DNA from: Paracyclopina nana
Taxonomy: Eukaryota > Arthropoda > Copepoda > Cyclopoida > Cyclopettidae
Length of the DNA: 64,000 nucleotides
NCBI GenBank assembly: GCA_019096065.1
Contig: JAGUCH010000002.1
Location: 2,864,501 to 2,928,500, forward strand
Direction: 5' to 3'
A model generated the notes under the pieces. The model was not told where the DNA came from and ran no database searches. It was given only the letters and a program-made list of their open reading frames with translations. A program made the position numbers and the translations under genes. Positions 29,986 through 41,379 of the stretch are shown here, piece after piece (position 1 is the stretch's first letter; each line of letters starts with the position of its first letter).

Positions 29986-32919
29986 TGTGAATATGTGAAC
30001 ATCTTAGGGACTGAACAAAAATTGCTGATGAACCAAAAAGGGGCCAGATTATTTCACTTTTGTAGTTGTTGTTTAAAAACATGGTTTAAGGTAATTTGTC
30101 GTCTTGAAGCACCTTTAGCCTCAGCTCAGTCATTGTGCGAGCTTTTGGGGGCTAAAGTGTTAATAGAGCCACTGCAGGCAAATGACATACGTTTAGTGTT
30201 GTACTGGATAAAAGGGGCCTTTTATGAAATGCAAAAGGATTTCTTGCTATTTATGCAGGTTTAAATGGGTTTGAGACATCTCTCTCCATGATTTTTACCA
30301 CCCCAACCAACTTCATTTATCTTCTTCTTCTCTCTTCTTCAGCTACCATTTTCTTCGTACATAAGCCTAATATACTGTATTTTGCATCCCCCTAAGCATA
30401 GCATATAGTATGTATAGATCCTTTTCTAGCCTTAATAGCTTATCAATGCAACCTTTGCTTGGCCTCATGTTTCATAGGAAGAAAGTTCTACTAAGGAATA
30501 GTAAAAGTTTTTTATGTAAGCATGCATCAGTTTCATGGTCTATTTTTTTAAAGATGAAGAATAAGGAATACATTGATACATATGTAGTATGTAGTGACAA
30601 CAACAGGAACTATATATGAATAACATCACGGCAAAGGTGTGTGTATATTCAGTCTCTCTTTAATTTTTTTCTGTACATAGAATTCATGGTGATTTTGGTA
30701 TATTTTTTGATGTTTCAAAATGAAGGCTCAAGTTTTTTGCCTGAATTTTTTTCAAATAAAGATGGACACTCAAGCAAAGCATCAAGTAAAAGTCGTATTT
30801 TGTGGAGTAAGTTTGCGCAGGAAACCAGTTAAAATGAAATTGAAGTCTGCTGGCTTGATTTAAGGTGAGGCAAAACAAACAAAACTTATAGTTTCTTGGT
30901 CAAGTATTATTTTTAACATTTGTTTAAAATACTTCTCCTACTCAACCAATGCCTGTCTTCTCAAAACTTGATGACATAACTGAAAATGGCAGCTGTTGAC
31001 GCATACCAGTCAAGTTTGTTTACTTAAAAGTGGGCGCGAAAATTCAAAACTCCCAAAATGCCCAAATTCCCAAATTGAGTTTTTTCCCCTCAATTTCTTG
31101 CTGAAAATTAGCAGAGTTTTTTCTCAATTTCTCAATTTGAAAGCTTGGAAAGCTCGTTTTGTGTGCTAGGGGAGGGCGATCCAAAAATATCCACATTAAG
31201 TGACACGAGGTCTTCGATTGGCCAGTGTCCAACATCAAGAACTTTCTCAAGGACTTTTCAGGCAGAAATGATTTCAAGATGATGCTCTCAAACCCTGATG
31301 ATAAAAATAGTCCAGCCCAGTTTCACCCTTGTCATGCACAAAAATACAAGCTGGTTGCATGCATCAAGGCCTGGAGTGAAGTCGAGCTGGTTTTTTAAGG
31401 CACTGAAGCTTTTTTATCTAAGGATTCTAAGGTGCAGTTAGGGTCTCGTATTTTAGCGTCGTCATCTGTGTGTATTTTGTGTAATAGAACAAATACAGGC
31501 ACAGAAGTTGGGTAGCAAAGTGGCATAAAAGTACCTGGAGAAAACATGAGGATTTGGCAAAGGGAGCAATTAACTACTGCAGCGCATGTATTTCCATCTA
31601 CTCATTAGAAGTAGATTTCATAGAGCTCATCGGAAGTAAAAAAAAGGATTAATAAGCAGCATGGATGGAGCAAAAATGGAGATTAAGCTAACTACAGCTT
31701 TGTAGTCACCACTACTACGTATACACTAATGTATCCCAATCATCATTTATAATATGACCTTTTTTCTCTCTCACTTTTTGTACATCATTCTTTTTTGCTC
31801 TTATCTTTAATTTTGTTTAAATATCTTGGTGGGGAGGGCATGATTCATATAATATATATATTGTATAATATATTTAAACTGAATAAACATTTGATTAAAC
31901 GATACGTTTTGTTGCTGCCGAAAATGTGGATGACATACCTGAAAAGTTGAGCCGCAAAAACCGAGGAAAGAAGATGGAGTTGAAGAAGGCTGAGTTCACA
32001 GGTGAACCTTTGAGTCTCAACTAGCCAACAAGATGGATATTTGAGTTTAAAGAAAGCTTGGATAAGTAGTAAATGACCTGACACCGAGCCAAGCTTTCCT
32101 ATTGTGTGCCTGACTAGGGCTTCCAAAAGAAAAGCCATATAAAAAATTTTTAAAGAAAAATAAGCAAAAAGATTTCATGCTCAACATTTCAATACTATTT
32201 ATTTTTATTATGGTGGCCTTTGAAAGTTGATAAACATTTCATCATTTTGATGCAGCAGCTGAAAATGTAATTTTGGCTCCTAAAAGTGCATCTTTAAAAG
32301 ATGTTAATCAATACCACTCAATGTTAATAAATATATGTCAAAAACTAAAAACCTAAGAGATATCATCTTTTAACCTTTTTAGAAGTGAAAAGAATTATGA
32401 AATATGAAGCACTGGAGCTCTATCATGCATGTCACTTTCAGGTCAGAATTTTTTGGAAAGTTCTTGCTGAATTAGAATAGATGCTACTACTATGCTACAG
32501 CTTTTCTGTCCTTGCTGCTGGAGTTGCCAACATTCTTTGCTGCTTTCCATTTTCACTTCAGCAGTAATTGAGGTCACAAATCAGGTCCAAGTCCTAGCCA
32601 TGCTTCTTTATGCTACATGGATTATTTGTGGGCTCCTTTTTAAGCAGCTTTGCATCTATACATTCAATGCAATAAGGTTTTGCTTTCACAACGTATGCAC
32701 AATCCCACAAGCCATTCATGATTAATGCGTAAGCTCGTGTTCAACAAGCCACACGAAGATCTTGTTATTTTTTTTTCCTTTCAAAAATTGGGAATTTTCA
32801 ATGGCAAAGCTGCATGACTTGTTTTCTCAAAATGAAAACTCTTCCTCGTTGTAGTTGCAGCAGCTCAGTCACATCTCATAAACTAGATCTATTACCAAGT
32901 CTCGTGATTCGTGGCCAAA
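29986..32919. other. Intergenic region with no gene seen
   Basis: About 2.9 kb, AT-rich. Near 30207-30228 it holds an A-run/GGGGCC/T-run palindrome-like stretch (AAAAGGGGCCTTTTAT), whose minus strand offers CATAAAAGG as a possible TATA box for the tropomyosin array. Short frames here show no domain or composition that I would call coding. Confidence 0.45.
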
Positions 32920-34243
32920 ATGATGTTTGGAGCAGGAAGAAAGCACTTTAATTGCATTGATTTGCACTGTGGGGGCGAACCAGCTCGTGTCCTGCTTTCT
33001 GGGTGTCCACACATCAAGGGCAAAACTATGGCTGACAAACGCATGGAAATGATGAGCAATTTCGACCATATTCGACTCACTCTGTTACAAGAGCCTCGTG
33101 GGTATCCCTGTCAAAATTTGAATATTATCTTCCCCTCTGAGAATCCCGAGGCTGAATTTGGCTATGTGATTGCTGAGCAAAATAAGATCTATCCTCTTTT
33201 TCTGGCCATAACACAATTTGCGTTGTGACTGCTCTGCTCGTAAGTTGCTCCCCTATTTTTCCACCTTCTCCAGGAATTCTATTTCCACGGTAGGAGACTG
33301 GCATGGTTGAAATGCACGAGCCTGAGACTTGCTTCAATTTGGAATCACCAGGAGGATTAGTCAAAGTGAAAGCTGAGTGTTTTGATGGAGAAGTGAAAAA
33401 TGTCCTTTTGGAATCCATGCCCAGCTTTGTGGCTTTTACCAACAGAAAAGTGCCACGAATCAAAATAATCTCCCGTAAATGCTATTTTGTACCTATTTTG
33501 GGCCTAGGTGTTTGTGGATTCCTTACAAGATTATGTTAATGTGGATTGTGCCTTCGGTGGTATGTGGTATGCAATCGTGGATGTTGATCTGAATATTGGC
33601 TTTCCAAAGCTGGAGCCTGGCAATGGGCGGAAATTGGCCAAACTGGGCGAAGAAATCAAAGGCCTAATGCAAAGAAATCACCCTGTGCAGCACCCAGAAA
33701 TGGACTACAGTGGACCTGATATACTCGTTTTCACCTCTGACCAATTCAAGTGACATTACATTTGTATAGGTGAGTTGACTGTAAGAGAGCCATTTTTGTT
33801 GCCTTTTTGCAGACTGGGAGGAGTATTTTATGGGAAAAACACAGTGGTCATGAGCGCTGGCAAGTCAGATTCCGGAGATTTTCCTGCTATTCTAGACAGG
33901 TCCCCTTGTGGCTCTGGAACAGCAGCTGTTATGGCCAATTTGTGGCACAAGGAAAAGCTCGACATAGGTACACAAATACTCGTTTAAAAAAGTGTGTCTC
34001 TTATAGTAAGAGTGTATTTCAGGTGAGAAGTTCATTCATGAGTCCATAACTGGATCCAAGTTCTCTGGTCGATTGGTCAGTGAAGGTCCAATGATTGGAT
34101 GGGAGTCCTCACAACAACAACAAGTCAAGAGTGTAATTCCAGAAATTGGAGGGACAGCCTACATCACTGGCTACAACACACTGATTGTTTCCAAAAATGA
34201 CCCTTTCCAAACTGGATTTACTGTAGCTGACATATGGAGTTGA
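32920..34243 (+). pseudogene. Proline-racemase-family gene (hydroxyproline dehydratase/epimerase-like), one frameshift
   Basis: Five exons: 32920-33239, 33294-33449, 33508-33749, 33813-33967 and 34023-34243. The family uses two active-site residues to racemise proline or to epimerise or dehydrate hydroxyprolines. Conserved stretches are IDLHCGGEPARVLLSGCP, SGHNTICVVTALLETGMV, AFGGMWYAIVD, DRSPCGSGTAAVMANLWHK and GTAYITGYNTLIV. The first catalytic position is Ser (SGHN), the second Cys (SPCGSGT), a Ser/Cys pairing rather than the Cys/Cys of racemases or the Cys/Thr of animal L3HYPDH. One base is missing in the T-run at about 33196-33201: restoring the frame there makes the whole 1095-nt gene consistent (about 364 residues), so this is either a sequence error or a young pseudogene. 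AATAAA at 34624-34629. The sequence reads more like bacterial members than human L3HYPDH. Confidence 0.8.
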
Positions 34244-34957
34244 AAAAAATATGAGCAACCACTAAATAATTCTCTCTGGTCCTCTGAAAGAGACTGGTGC
34301 CAGTGAGAGGCCTGATGTGCTGGAGGAAATTGCTCTTCTGTAGGATATTGGAGGGTGGGGGTAAAGGAGGTAGATACAGATGACCTTGACGATCACAGAC
34401 ATGAACAATTTGGTGGTTGTCAGGGCACAACTTCACTGAGCTTGAACACTCAATCTATCGAAAGATAATATAAGAAATCCATGTTATGTAGTATTATCAT
34501 GGCTTATTTTCATTAATCAATGTTACTATGATGGGGAGAAAAGCAGTGTGAAGGCTCATTACTCAGTAGCCTCTGAGTTGATTTTCAACAAACTTGATGG
34601 GATTCCTTAGCATGGTTACTTAAAATAAATTGAAACATCAAACTGAACTCTCAGCTTAATTCATAATAATTCAACCTAAAGTTCACAATATTATAAACTT
34701 ATTATTATCGCTACAAATTAGGTTTGACAGCACTTGGAATAACATCATCAGTCTGCTCTCTACCTCATTTAGCATTAGGTATATTTTTAATGACCTTAAA
34801 TATCAGCCTAATTTGTTAATTCAATTGTAACAAGTTTGTTGCAAATCGACTGAGGAGTTTATGAGCTATGACCCTCTAAAAAGCCATTCTCCACTTTATA
34901 GCAACATAGCTCAATGAAAATGAGAACGAGCTAATGGCAAATGTCGAAGTAGGTTAA

Positions 34958-37900
34958 TCATGGAAATGCACTTACATGTTTTTCAGCACCTTCAGAAGGA
35001 GCTACTCCGAGAGGAGGCTGATGAATAGGTTCTCTTCCAATCTTGGGATAATCGTCGTCCTCGTCGTTGTCGTCGTCATTCTCATCAGAATCTGAATAGT
35101 CAGTTGTATTTGGCCAATCATAATCTCTATTTTCTTCTTGCTTCATGTGCTCATTCTTTTCACGAGGCCAGCAGTCCTCTGGGCAATTCTCTGACTCAAC
35201 AGCACGACTAATTGGTCCACGACTACCACTGCTTTCACTGCTGTTGCTTCCAGAGCAGAACTGCTTACGCCGCTTCCAGAAGCTCAAACAGCAATGGAAC
35301 AAAATCTCGGCTGCACTGATGAGTGAGAAGCCCATGCATAGACCCTTTAAGCAGCATTTTTTGTCAGCCATCTTTGTTATTTAATGCAAAAACTCACCAG
35401 AATGCCTCCAGAGTTGGCAATGTATGATGTCTTGGTGATTTTGATGTCTTTCATAAACTTTTTCACATAAGGATCCTTTGAAGAGAAGTTTGGCACTTAG
35501 CAGCTGGCACATTGACCTGACAAAGGACCTAACCCAAACTACTTACAACACCCAATAATTATATATTTTCTGAAAGCTTATGTCCCAAGGGTTCATTTGG
35601 TGAAAAAATAAAAATCCTGGCCTATCGCTTCCAATAACATAAAATTTTTAAAAACGTTTTGCGCAAACACGGCTCAATTTTTGGGGATAGTTAGCTTCAA
35701 TGACCCCCACTAAAATTCAAAAATAAAACTTAAGCTAATTCATAGTAAAATCGCTAGGATGAACAGAAACGGAGATATAGCGATGCTAAAAGTGGATTAC
35801 TGCTAACTTGATTAATTTTGCATAATAAGCTTGGCAGCAAATATCTCAATTTGAGTGCGTTTTACAGACTTGCATATGAAATAAAAAAAGTTAGATCTTC
35901 TTTTTTCAGAGGGGGTCATTGCTATTAATAATCTCAAAAAATAATAAACTGTAGGTGCTAGACGTTTTTGAAAATTTTATGTTATGGGAAGCCATAGGCC
36001 AGGATTTTTAAATTACTACCAAAAGAACCCTAAGAACACAAGCTTTCAGAAAATGTATATTTTTTGGGTGTTGTAAAGAGTTTGGGTTAGGACCTCCTTC
36101 AAGTCAATGTGCTGGTGCATGTTGGAAAAGAGGGAAGAAGGAGATTGCTTACCTTGATAAAAATGTTCAATATTGCCAAATTCCTCCTGGCATACTTCCA
36201 GATGATATCTTCAATTTCGCAGGCATTGGCATCACAATCAGGCACATATTGTCTGAACACCTTCCAATCTCGAAATGGACACTGCAATAAAAACAATCAT
36301 TCTAAAGGACCATCCCATCATTAGGAGAAAGCCATCAGACCTCTTCGATGTAGGGATGCTCGATTTTCTGCTTAAGCATTGCATTGATGGCCACTTCGAC
36401 ACCCTCCAAAAGCTCACATAGCTTTGGGTGCATTCTCGATAAAGGGCCTCTTTTAAACGACTTGCACTTCGTTATCAGCCTCATCATAAGCAGGCAAAAT
36501 TCATGCCTAGAAAAATGGAGTAAATACATAAATAAATCTGTATCATTTTTAGGCTGTATTCACCTCATGGTAAAAACCCCTTTATTGGGGTAAGCTGAAG
36601 AAGTGACGAACAGAGAGTTGCTCTGGTCTTCACAATTGGATCTGCATTTCACCTGTTTCCCATGGTAATCCACGTGGTCAAATTGGCCCATTCTGTTCAT
36701 GAGCTCGTTGACACAAGTCAACTCTTTGCCCACGCAAAGGCTGTAATTTCCAGCTGAGCCACTCGTGGTATGGAAGCCAGGAAAACATTTGCATCTCTGA
36801 AAATAGCAGATACAGATATGCCACCAACTTTGAAGCTTGACAAAGCCTGACAAGTTTGTGAATTGTTACTGGGATACAGAAATGTACTATAAGCCACAGA
36901 AATCTGAATCCACACACACAAAACTGAATAATTAATTCATGCTGCTAAATGGCTATTTTTTCAGCCTGGCTCACAAATACAACGAATCTGTAATGATGGC
37001 TACATGCATGATGAATACATCTATAGTGAATTCCACATGCAATCTGGTTAATTGACTTGAGCATGTTAAAGGGAAGGCTTACCTCGAGGATATGCTCGAA
37101 GGTGGCCTCAAACAGGCAGTTGGACATTTCATAACGATAGCCATGATCTCTTGGCAGATACTTGAGCTCGATTTCTCCTTCATTGTAGCAATCTCTTTGT
37201 TCGGGCGAAAATCGATCCATGGCATTCTGGCAACAATAGAAAATAAGGAACAATGTGATGATATTGAACTTTCTCTTCATTGCAGAGGCAGGAATAATTT
37301 AAATTGGCAGCAAAAGTTGCCTCTATAGCAAATGTCAATTTCTTTGATGCCTCCTACTTTTTGCTTTTCTCTTACCAATGTTGTTGCCAAAAGAGTTGGT
37401 GTTATGGCTATTTGATTTTCGGTCCCAGGGGAAATGTGAAATCCTGTCTGCCTCATAATGGGCATGTCCAAATGATGTACCAAGGCAACTTTGAGGCCTT
37501 CTGAGCCTTCCTTGAAGAATTTGTAGTCGAAGCTCTCAACATCAAGGAGAATGGTGTAGCCATTATCCTTCCCAGTTTTGGCGCCCTGTCAATCAAAAAA
37601 ATTGCATTTTTTCCTTCCCATAATTTCCTGCTATTATGAAGAATGGCCGAAATCGTGAGCAGACTATACATAAAAAAGGAAATCTTTCGGTTCGTTAGAC
37701 TCCAAAATAGATTGTCAATTATTCACTTTTCAGTTTGCCAAAGGCTGGAAATAGCTAATTAGCCAACTTTTCAATGAGCATCATCCTCTAAGGTATTATG
37801 AATGAGCTTTCACAATCACCATTGCTTTTGCATACCTTTTGAATTTGTGTAAACCAGAATCCCCAGTCAGGCTCTTCCAGTCCCTGGTTCCTGGAATGCT

Positions 37901-38894
37901 CCAGGATTTCAGTGAAATTGAACTGGGGAGTGTACCAGCAACAAATGCCATAATCAGTGCCAAAATCCCGTTCCACTTCGAAATGGTAGGTTGTGGATCC
38001 ATTCCACTGTGAATTTGATGCATAAAATTACAGTGGGTACTTGTACAAAAAAAGATGCTTACAATGCTGTACATGAACATGTCTTTGCAAAGCTGGTGAG
38101 TCCCACCCAGGTTTGTATCCAGGGTTTTGTTGGAGATGGCACTGTAATCCAACGTTGAAATGACTTCTTCGAAATAAGACTCGCGAACCTACGGAATTAA
38201 TTTAAAAAAAGAGTGAGAGACAACCTCAATCTTCTAAATGCATTCAAGGCTTTAAAGGCTAGCTTTAAAATGCACATGAAATGAGGAATGGTGCAATTTT
38301 GTGAATGGCTTCCTTTTACCAATTCAAAGCAAATGGGGCAAACTTTTTTAATTCATCTTTTAATGGATATTTGCGTTGCTTTTTGCCAAGTTTTCACTAT
38401 GAAAGTAAACATCTAATAACCACTTCATGCAAAAGTTGCCTTCAGGCAACACAGAAAAAGGGCTGAATTTTTGCAGCCTTGAAAGGATATTTATGGCCCT
38501 CATATCTTTTTAATGTCACGAAAATGGCTACAATATTTCAATAAGGCCGCATTTCTTACCTGGTTGATATTACATATGACAACAGATGGGAAGTACACAT
38601 CGCTCAAAGGAGCTGTCATGGTATCTACTGTAGTCACCACATTAGAATTGATGAAATCCTACTTAGGTATATGAAAAAATTGGAGTTACTGCTTAACGCA
38701 AAAAAATTCGAGCTAAAACTTGCCCAAGTATTCGTATAGAGGAAAAAGCCAGCTGCCACCATTGAAAAGCAAACAATTGCGCCCCAAAAGTATTTCTTCA
38801 ATTTGGTAGGCCCTCCCTCAGCTACCATGTATTGCCAACCATGCAAACTGGTTGAAAGGCAAAAGGAGCGGAAATTCTGATGCAAATGTGTCAT
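34958..38894 (-). CDS. DEG/ENaC/ASIC-family cation channel subunit
   Basis: Eleven exons give 637 residues: 38894-38724, 38658-38560, 38188-38063, 38006-37836, 37585-37376, 37226-37083, 36796-36564, 36506-36341, 36281-36153, 35475-35398, 35344-34958. Family marks in order: pre-TM1 FCLSTSLHGWQYMVAEGG, TM1 YFWGAIVCFSMVAAGFFLY, post-TM1 FPSVVICNINQVRESYFEE, TDYGICCWYTP, the cysteine-rich domain (RCKCFPGF...C...C...CRSNCED), and pore/TM2 IANSGGILGLCMGFSLISAAE with the GxS selectivity-filter position as GGI. Such trimers pass sodium and respond to peptides, protons or touch. The cytosolic tail is very acidic (SDENDDDNDEDDD). Intron 1 is GC-AG. The coding end at 34958 is uncertain because a perfect GTAAGT donor precedes the stop by 15 nt. 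Confidence 0.92.
35495..36130. mobile_element. Foldback (inverted-repeat) element in a DEG/ENaC intron
   Basis: Arms of about 230 bp (about 35500-35730 and 35890-36125) are reverse complements with moderate divergence. Matching landmarks: GGACCTAACCCAAACT at 35525 and AGTTTGGGTTAGGACC at 36077; TTTTCTGAAAGCTT and AAGCTTTCAGAAAA; CAATGACCCCC and GGGGGTCATTG. No open reading frame. It looks like a non-autonomous foldback or MITE-type insertion. I see no certain target-site duplication. Confidence 0.75.
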
Positions 38895-40778
38895 GATGTT
38901 GCCTTTAATGCCTAGCCCACACTGAAAGACTGATGAAGCTTTCCCAAAAAAGGCGCGAAGAGAAACTCTCGGAGCAAAGCCGCCCTTTATTGCAAACGAA
39001 AAGAAATTCAATTCGCTTATAAAGATTGCCAAAAGAGGTAAGTAAAAAATTCCTGGCGATCCAAATATTCTAATAAGATAATTGCCATAATTGGAGCTAA
39101 CACACATAAAGTTTTCTAAACTTTTCTAGTGCTGTCCAATTTGCTTTGCTCACGGTGTAGTTACATTTTTCCGAATAAGGTAAAAAAGATGGCATTAGGA
39201 GTAACCTCCGATTCTTTTTCAAAGTCGCTTCAACTAGTTTTTCGCATAATGGTTATAATTTGGCTTTTTGACTTTTAAAAACTCAATATTTGGCGTTCTT
39301 GTCAAGAAACAAGAGATTTTCTGCCTTTGCAAGAAAGCTCCACCGTGTATCAATCTCGATTATCTTGGACAAAATGTCATACAAAGCATGCAATTATTAC
39401 TTAATTTGCACATAAAATGACAACAAAAGTAGATTAAAACTTGCTCTTTAAAAATTAGAAGACTAAAATATTAGTGAAGTAGTTGAAATATATCAAATCT
39501 GGTTGCTGTAAAAATTGATCGGAGGTTCAATATTTTTAGATCGGGGTTAGTAGTGGGGCGGGTGCAAACAGAAACAGATCGAAATTCAATTTTCAGCCCG
39601 CTTAGCCTACGCTGCTAATCCCCTGCTATTAGCTGGGGTATCATTAGCTCCTCCTGGCGGCAAAAATCATTACTACCAGAGCCTCCGTAAGCAAAGCCCA
39701 ATTAACTAAACACTTACATTATGTCACATTTGAAGAGAGAATAAACAACTTGCCTTACCTTCTACCCATTTTATCATATTGCTGCTTTTAAAAACAGGCT
39801 TTTGTTCGATCTTTTAAAAAAGTCCTCGCACTTGTGTGGCTAGTTTCTAGGTATTTCATAGCTCCATTTGTCTTGTGCCAGTTCTGAAAATCGTCTCTGT
39901 TTTCGTAGGCGTGCTTACTCGTAGTCATAAACAGCTGATAATGCTGAGCAAAACACTTGAGTCAATTTCAAAGCTGCATGAGCTAAGCTTAGCAATTTTC
40001 GCGAGCGTGCGGCATAGAAACGAATGGGAGAGTTTAGGGAGAACCAACCAAGACTAAAAACGTATTCCAAAAACTGCTAGTAAAATATTCTAATATTTAT
40101 GAAAAACCTCAATAGACTAGGAAAATCATCTTAATGAGAGCTTTAAAAAGCTTATGGTGATTCTGAATTAAAAGAGAGCTATAGCTTTTGAGGTTGTGCA
40201 AGAAATGAAATGTGCATTTAGCTGAGTTTTCATGTGACAATGGCTTCATAAACTGCATAAGAAGTTTGCGGTGTCCAAGGGCGCAATAGCATACCAAGAA
40301 TTTTGCAATTGCTTAGCATGTTATCAACTTAGGTGGCCAAATCTTTCACAGAGGATAACGGTACGTATTTTCAATGAGTATTGCGTATGCAGTGAATGTA
40401 TCCAGGTATTGTTATTTCTGGCCCTTGCTCTGCGTTGTGAATGATGGGAGCAATTATGTGGCGCAACTTTTGAAGGCGAAGGCCACGCAGTGTTTTGGTA
40501 CACAGTTGGAAATATACACACAGAAAGCCAAGCTTACAATCATACTCCTATTATTGACTAAACAATCAGCTGAAATAGAATAAAATATAAGGTAAGAATC
40601 CCTGCAAGTTACCAACTGTTATCCCATCGAAAAGGAAGCCCTCTTTGCAAAAAGCTCATAATTTTTTTCAGTCAAGAAAATTAGAGAGCACTTGCTCTTT
40701 GCTTCCAGGTATGTAAAAATAAAAGTACTACTACAATGTGAAAGCTCAGCTGATTGTCAATTTTTTTAGATCTTAGAT
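38895..40778. other. Intergenic region between divergent DEG/ENaC and ARL2BP genes
   Basis: No coding sequence supported. The open frame extends upstream of the channel ATG, so a longer N-terminus (to 39107) is possible but shows no homology I recognise. The right end has a TTTTTTTAG acceptor-like site 9 nt before the ARL2BP ATG. Confidence 0.45.
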
Positions 40779-41379
40779 ATGGGAACGAATGGGGAGCGTC
40801 ACGACTCCAATGGAGATGTGACTGAAGACAATGATGACGAATTGGAGGATGATCTTCATGATCCCATGGAGGACATCATCGATGACAACACAGAGGAAAT
40901 CCTTGCTCAAGATCGAGAATGGAACCAATTCGACGAGATCATTGGCTGCATAGAAGACATTGTCATCGAGCAGCAGTTCCAGGACTTGCAAGAGTCCTTT
41001 TTGGAGGCGAATTATGAGCACTTCGAAATTGGGACCGAGGAGAACAAGCTCATTTACATGGAGATCTTCCAAGAATATACCAAGGCTGTGGAGGAGTTCA
41101 TTGAGAGGGAACTAGAAAAGAGAATTGACAACTTTTCCATGAAGGACTTCATCAAAGGTGAGATTATAGGCAATTGTCGCCAGGAACAGTCTAAAATGGT
41201 GGCCTTTTTTCCATTCAGAGCTGGAAGAGCGGAAATTGGATTTGGAAGGTGAAGTCTTTGACATGCTCTTCACTTTGACAGACTTTTTGGCATTCAAGGA
41301 GATGTTTGTGGCCTACAAAATAGCCAGACAATCCTCATCAGTGCCCTTGCAAGGCATTTTATCCGTCACATCGCTCTAA
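40779..41379 (+). CDS. ARL2BP: ARL2-binding protein (BART)
   Basis: Two exons, 40779-41157 and 41219-41379, encode 179 residues. The BART domain is clear: FDEIIGCIEDIVIEQQFQDL, FEIGTEENKLIYMEIFQEYT, then after the intron FDMLFTLTDFLAFKEMFVAY, and the C-terminal VTSL seen in vertebrate ARL2BP. ARL2BP binds GTP-loaded ARL2 and ARL3, small GTPases of tubulin folding, mitochondria and the ciliary base. The first 45 residues are an acidic extension (DVTEDNDDELEDDLHDPMED) not found in short vertebrate forms. An acceptor-like TTTTTTTAG ends 9 nt before the ATG. Confidence 0.92.

Noticed and set aside
29957-30082. Upstream extension of tropomyosin copy 9 by 42 residues
   Set aside because: The extension crosses an acceptor-like AG, is absent from the other copies, and MDAIKKK is the conserved tropomyosin start.
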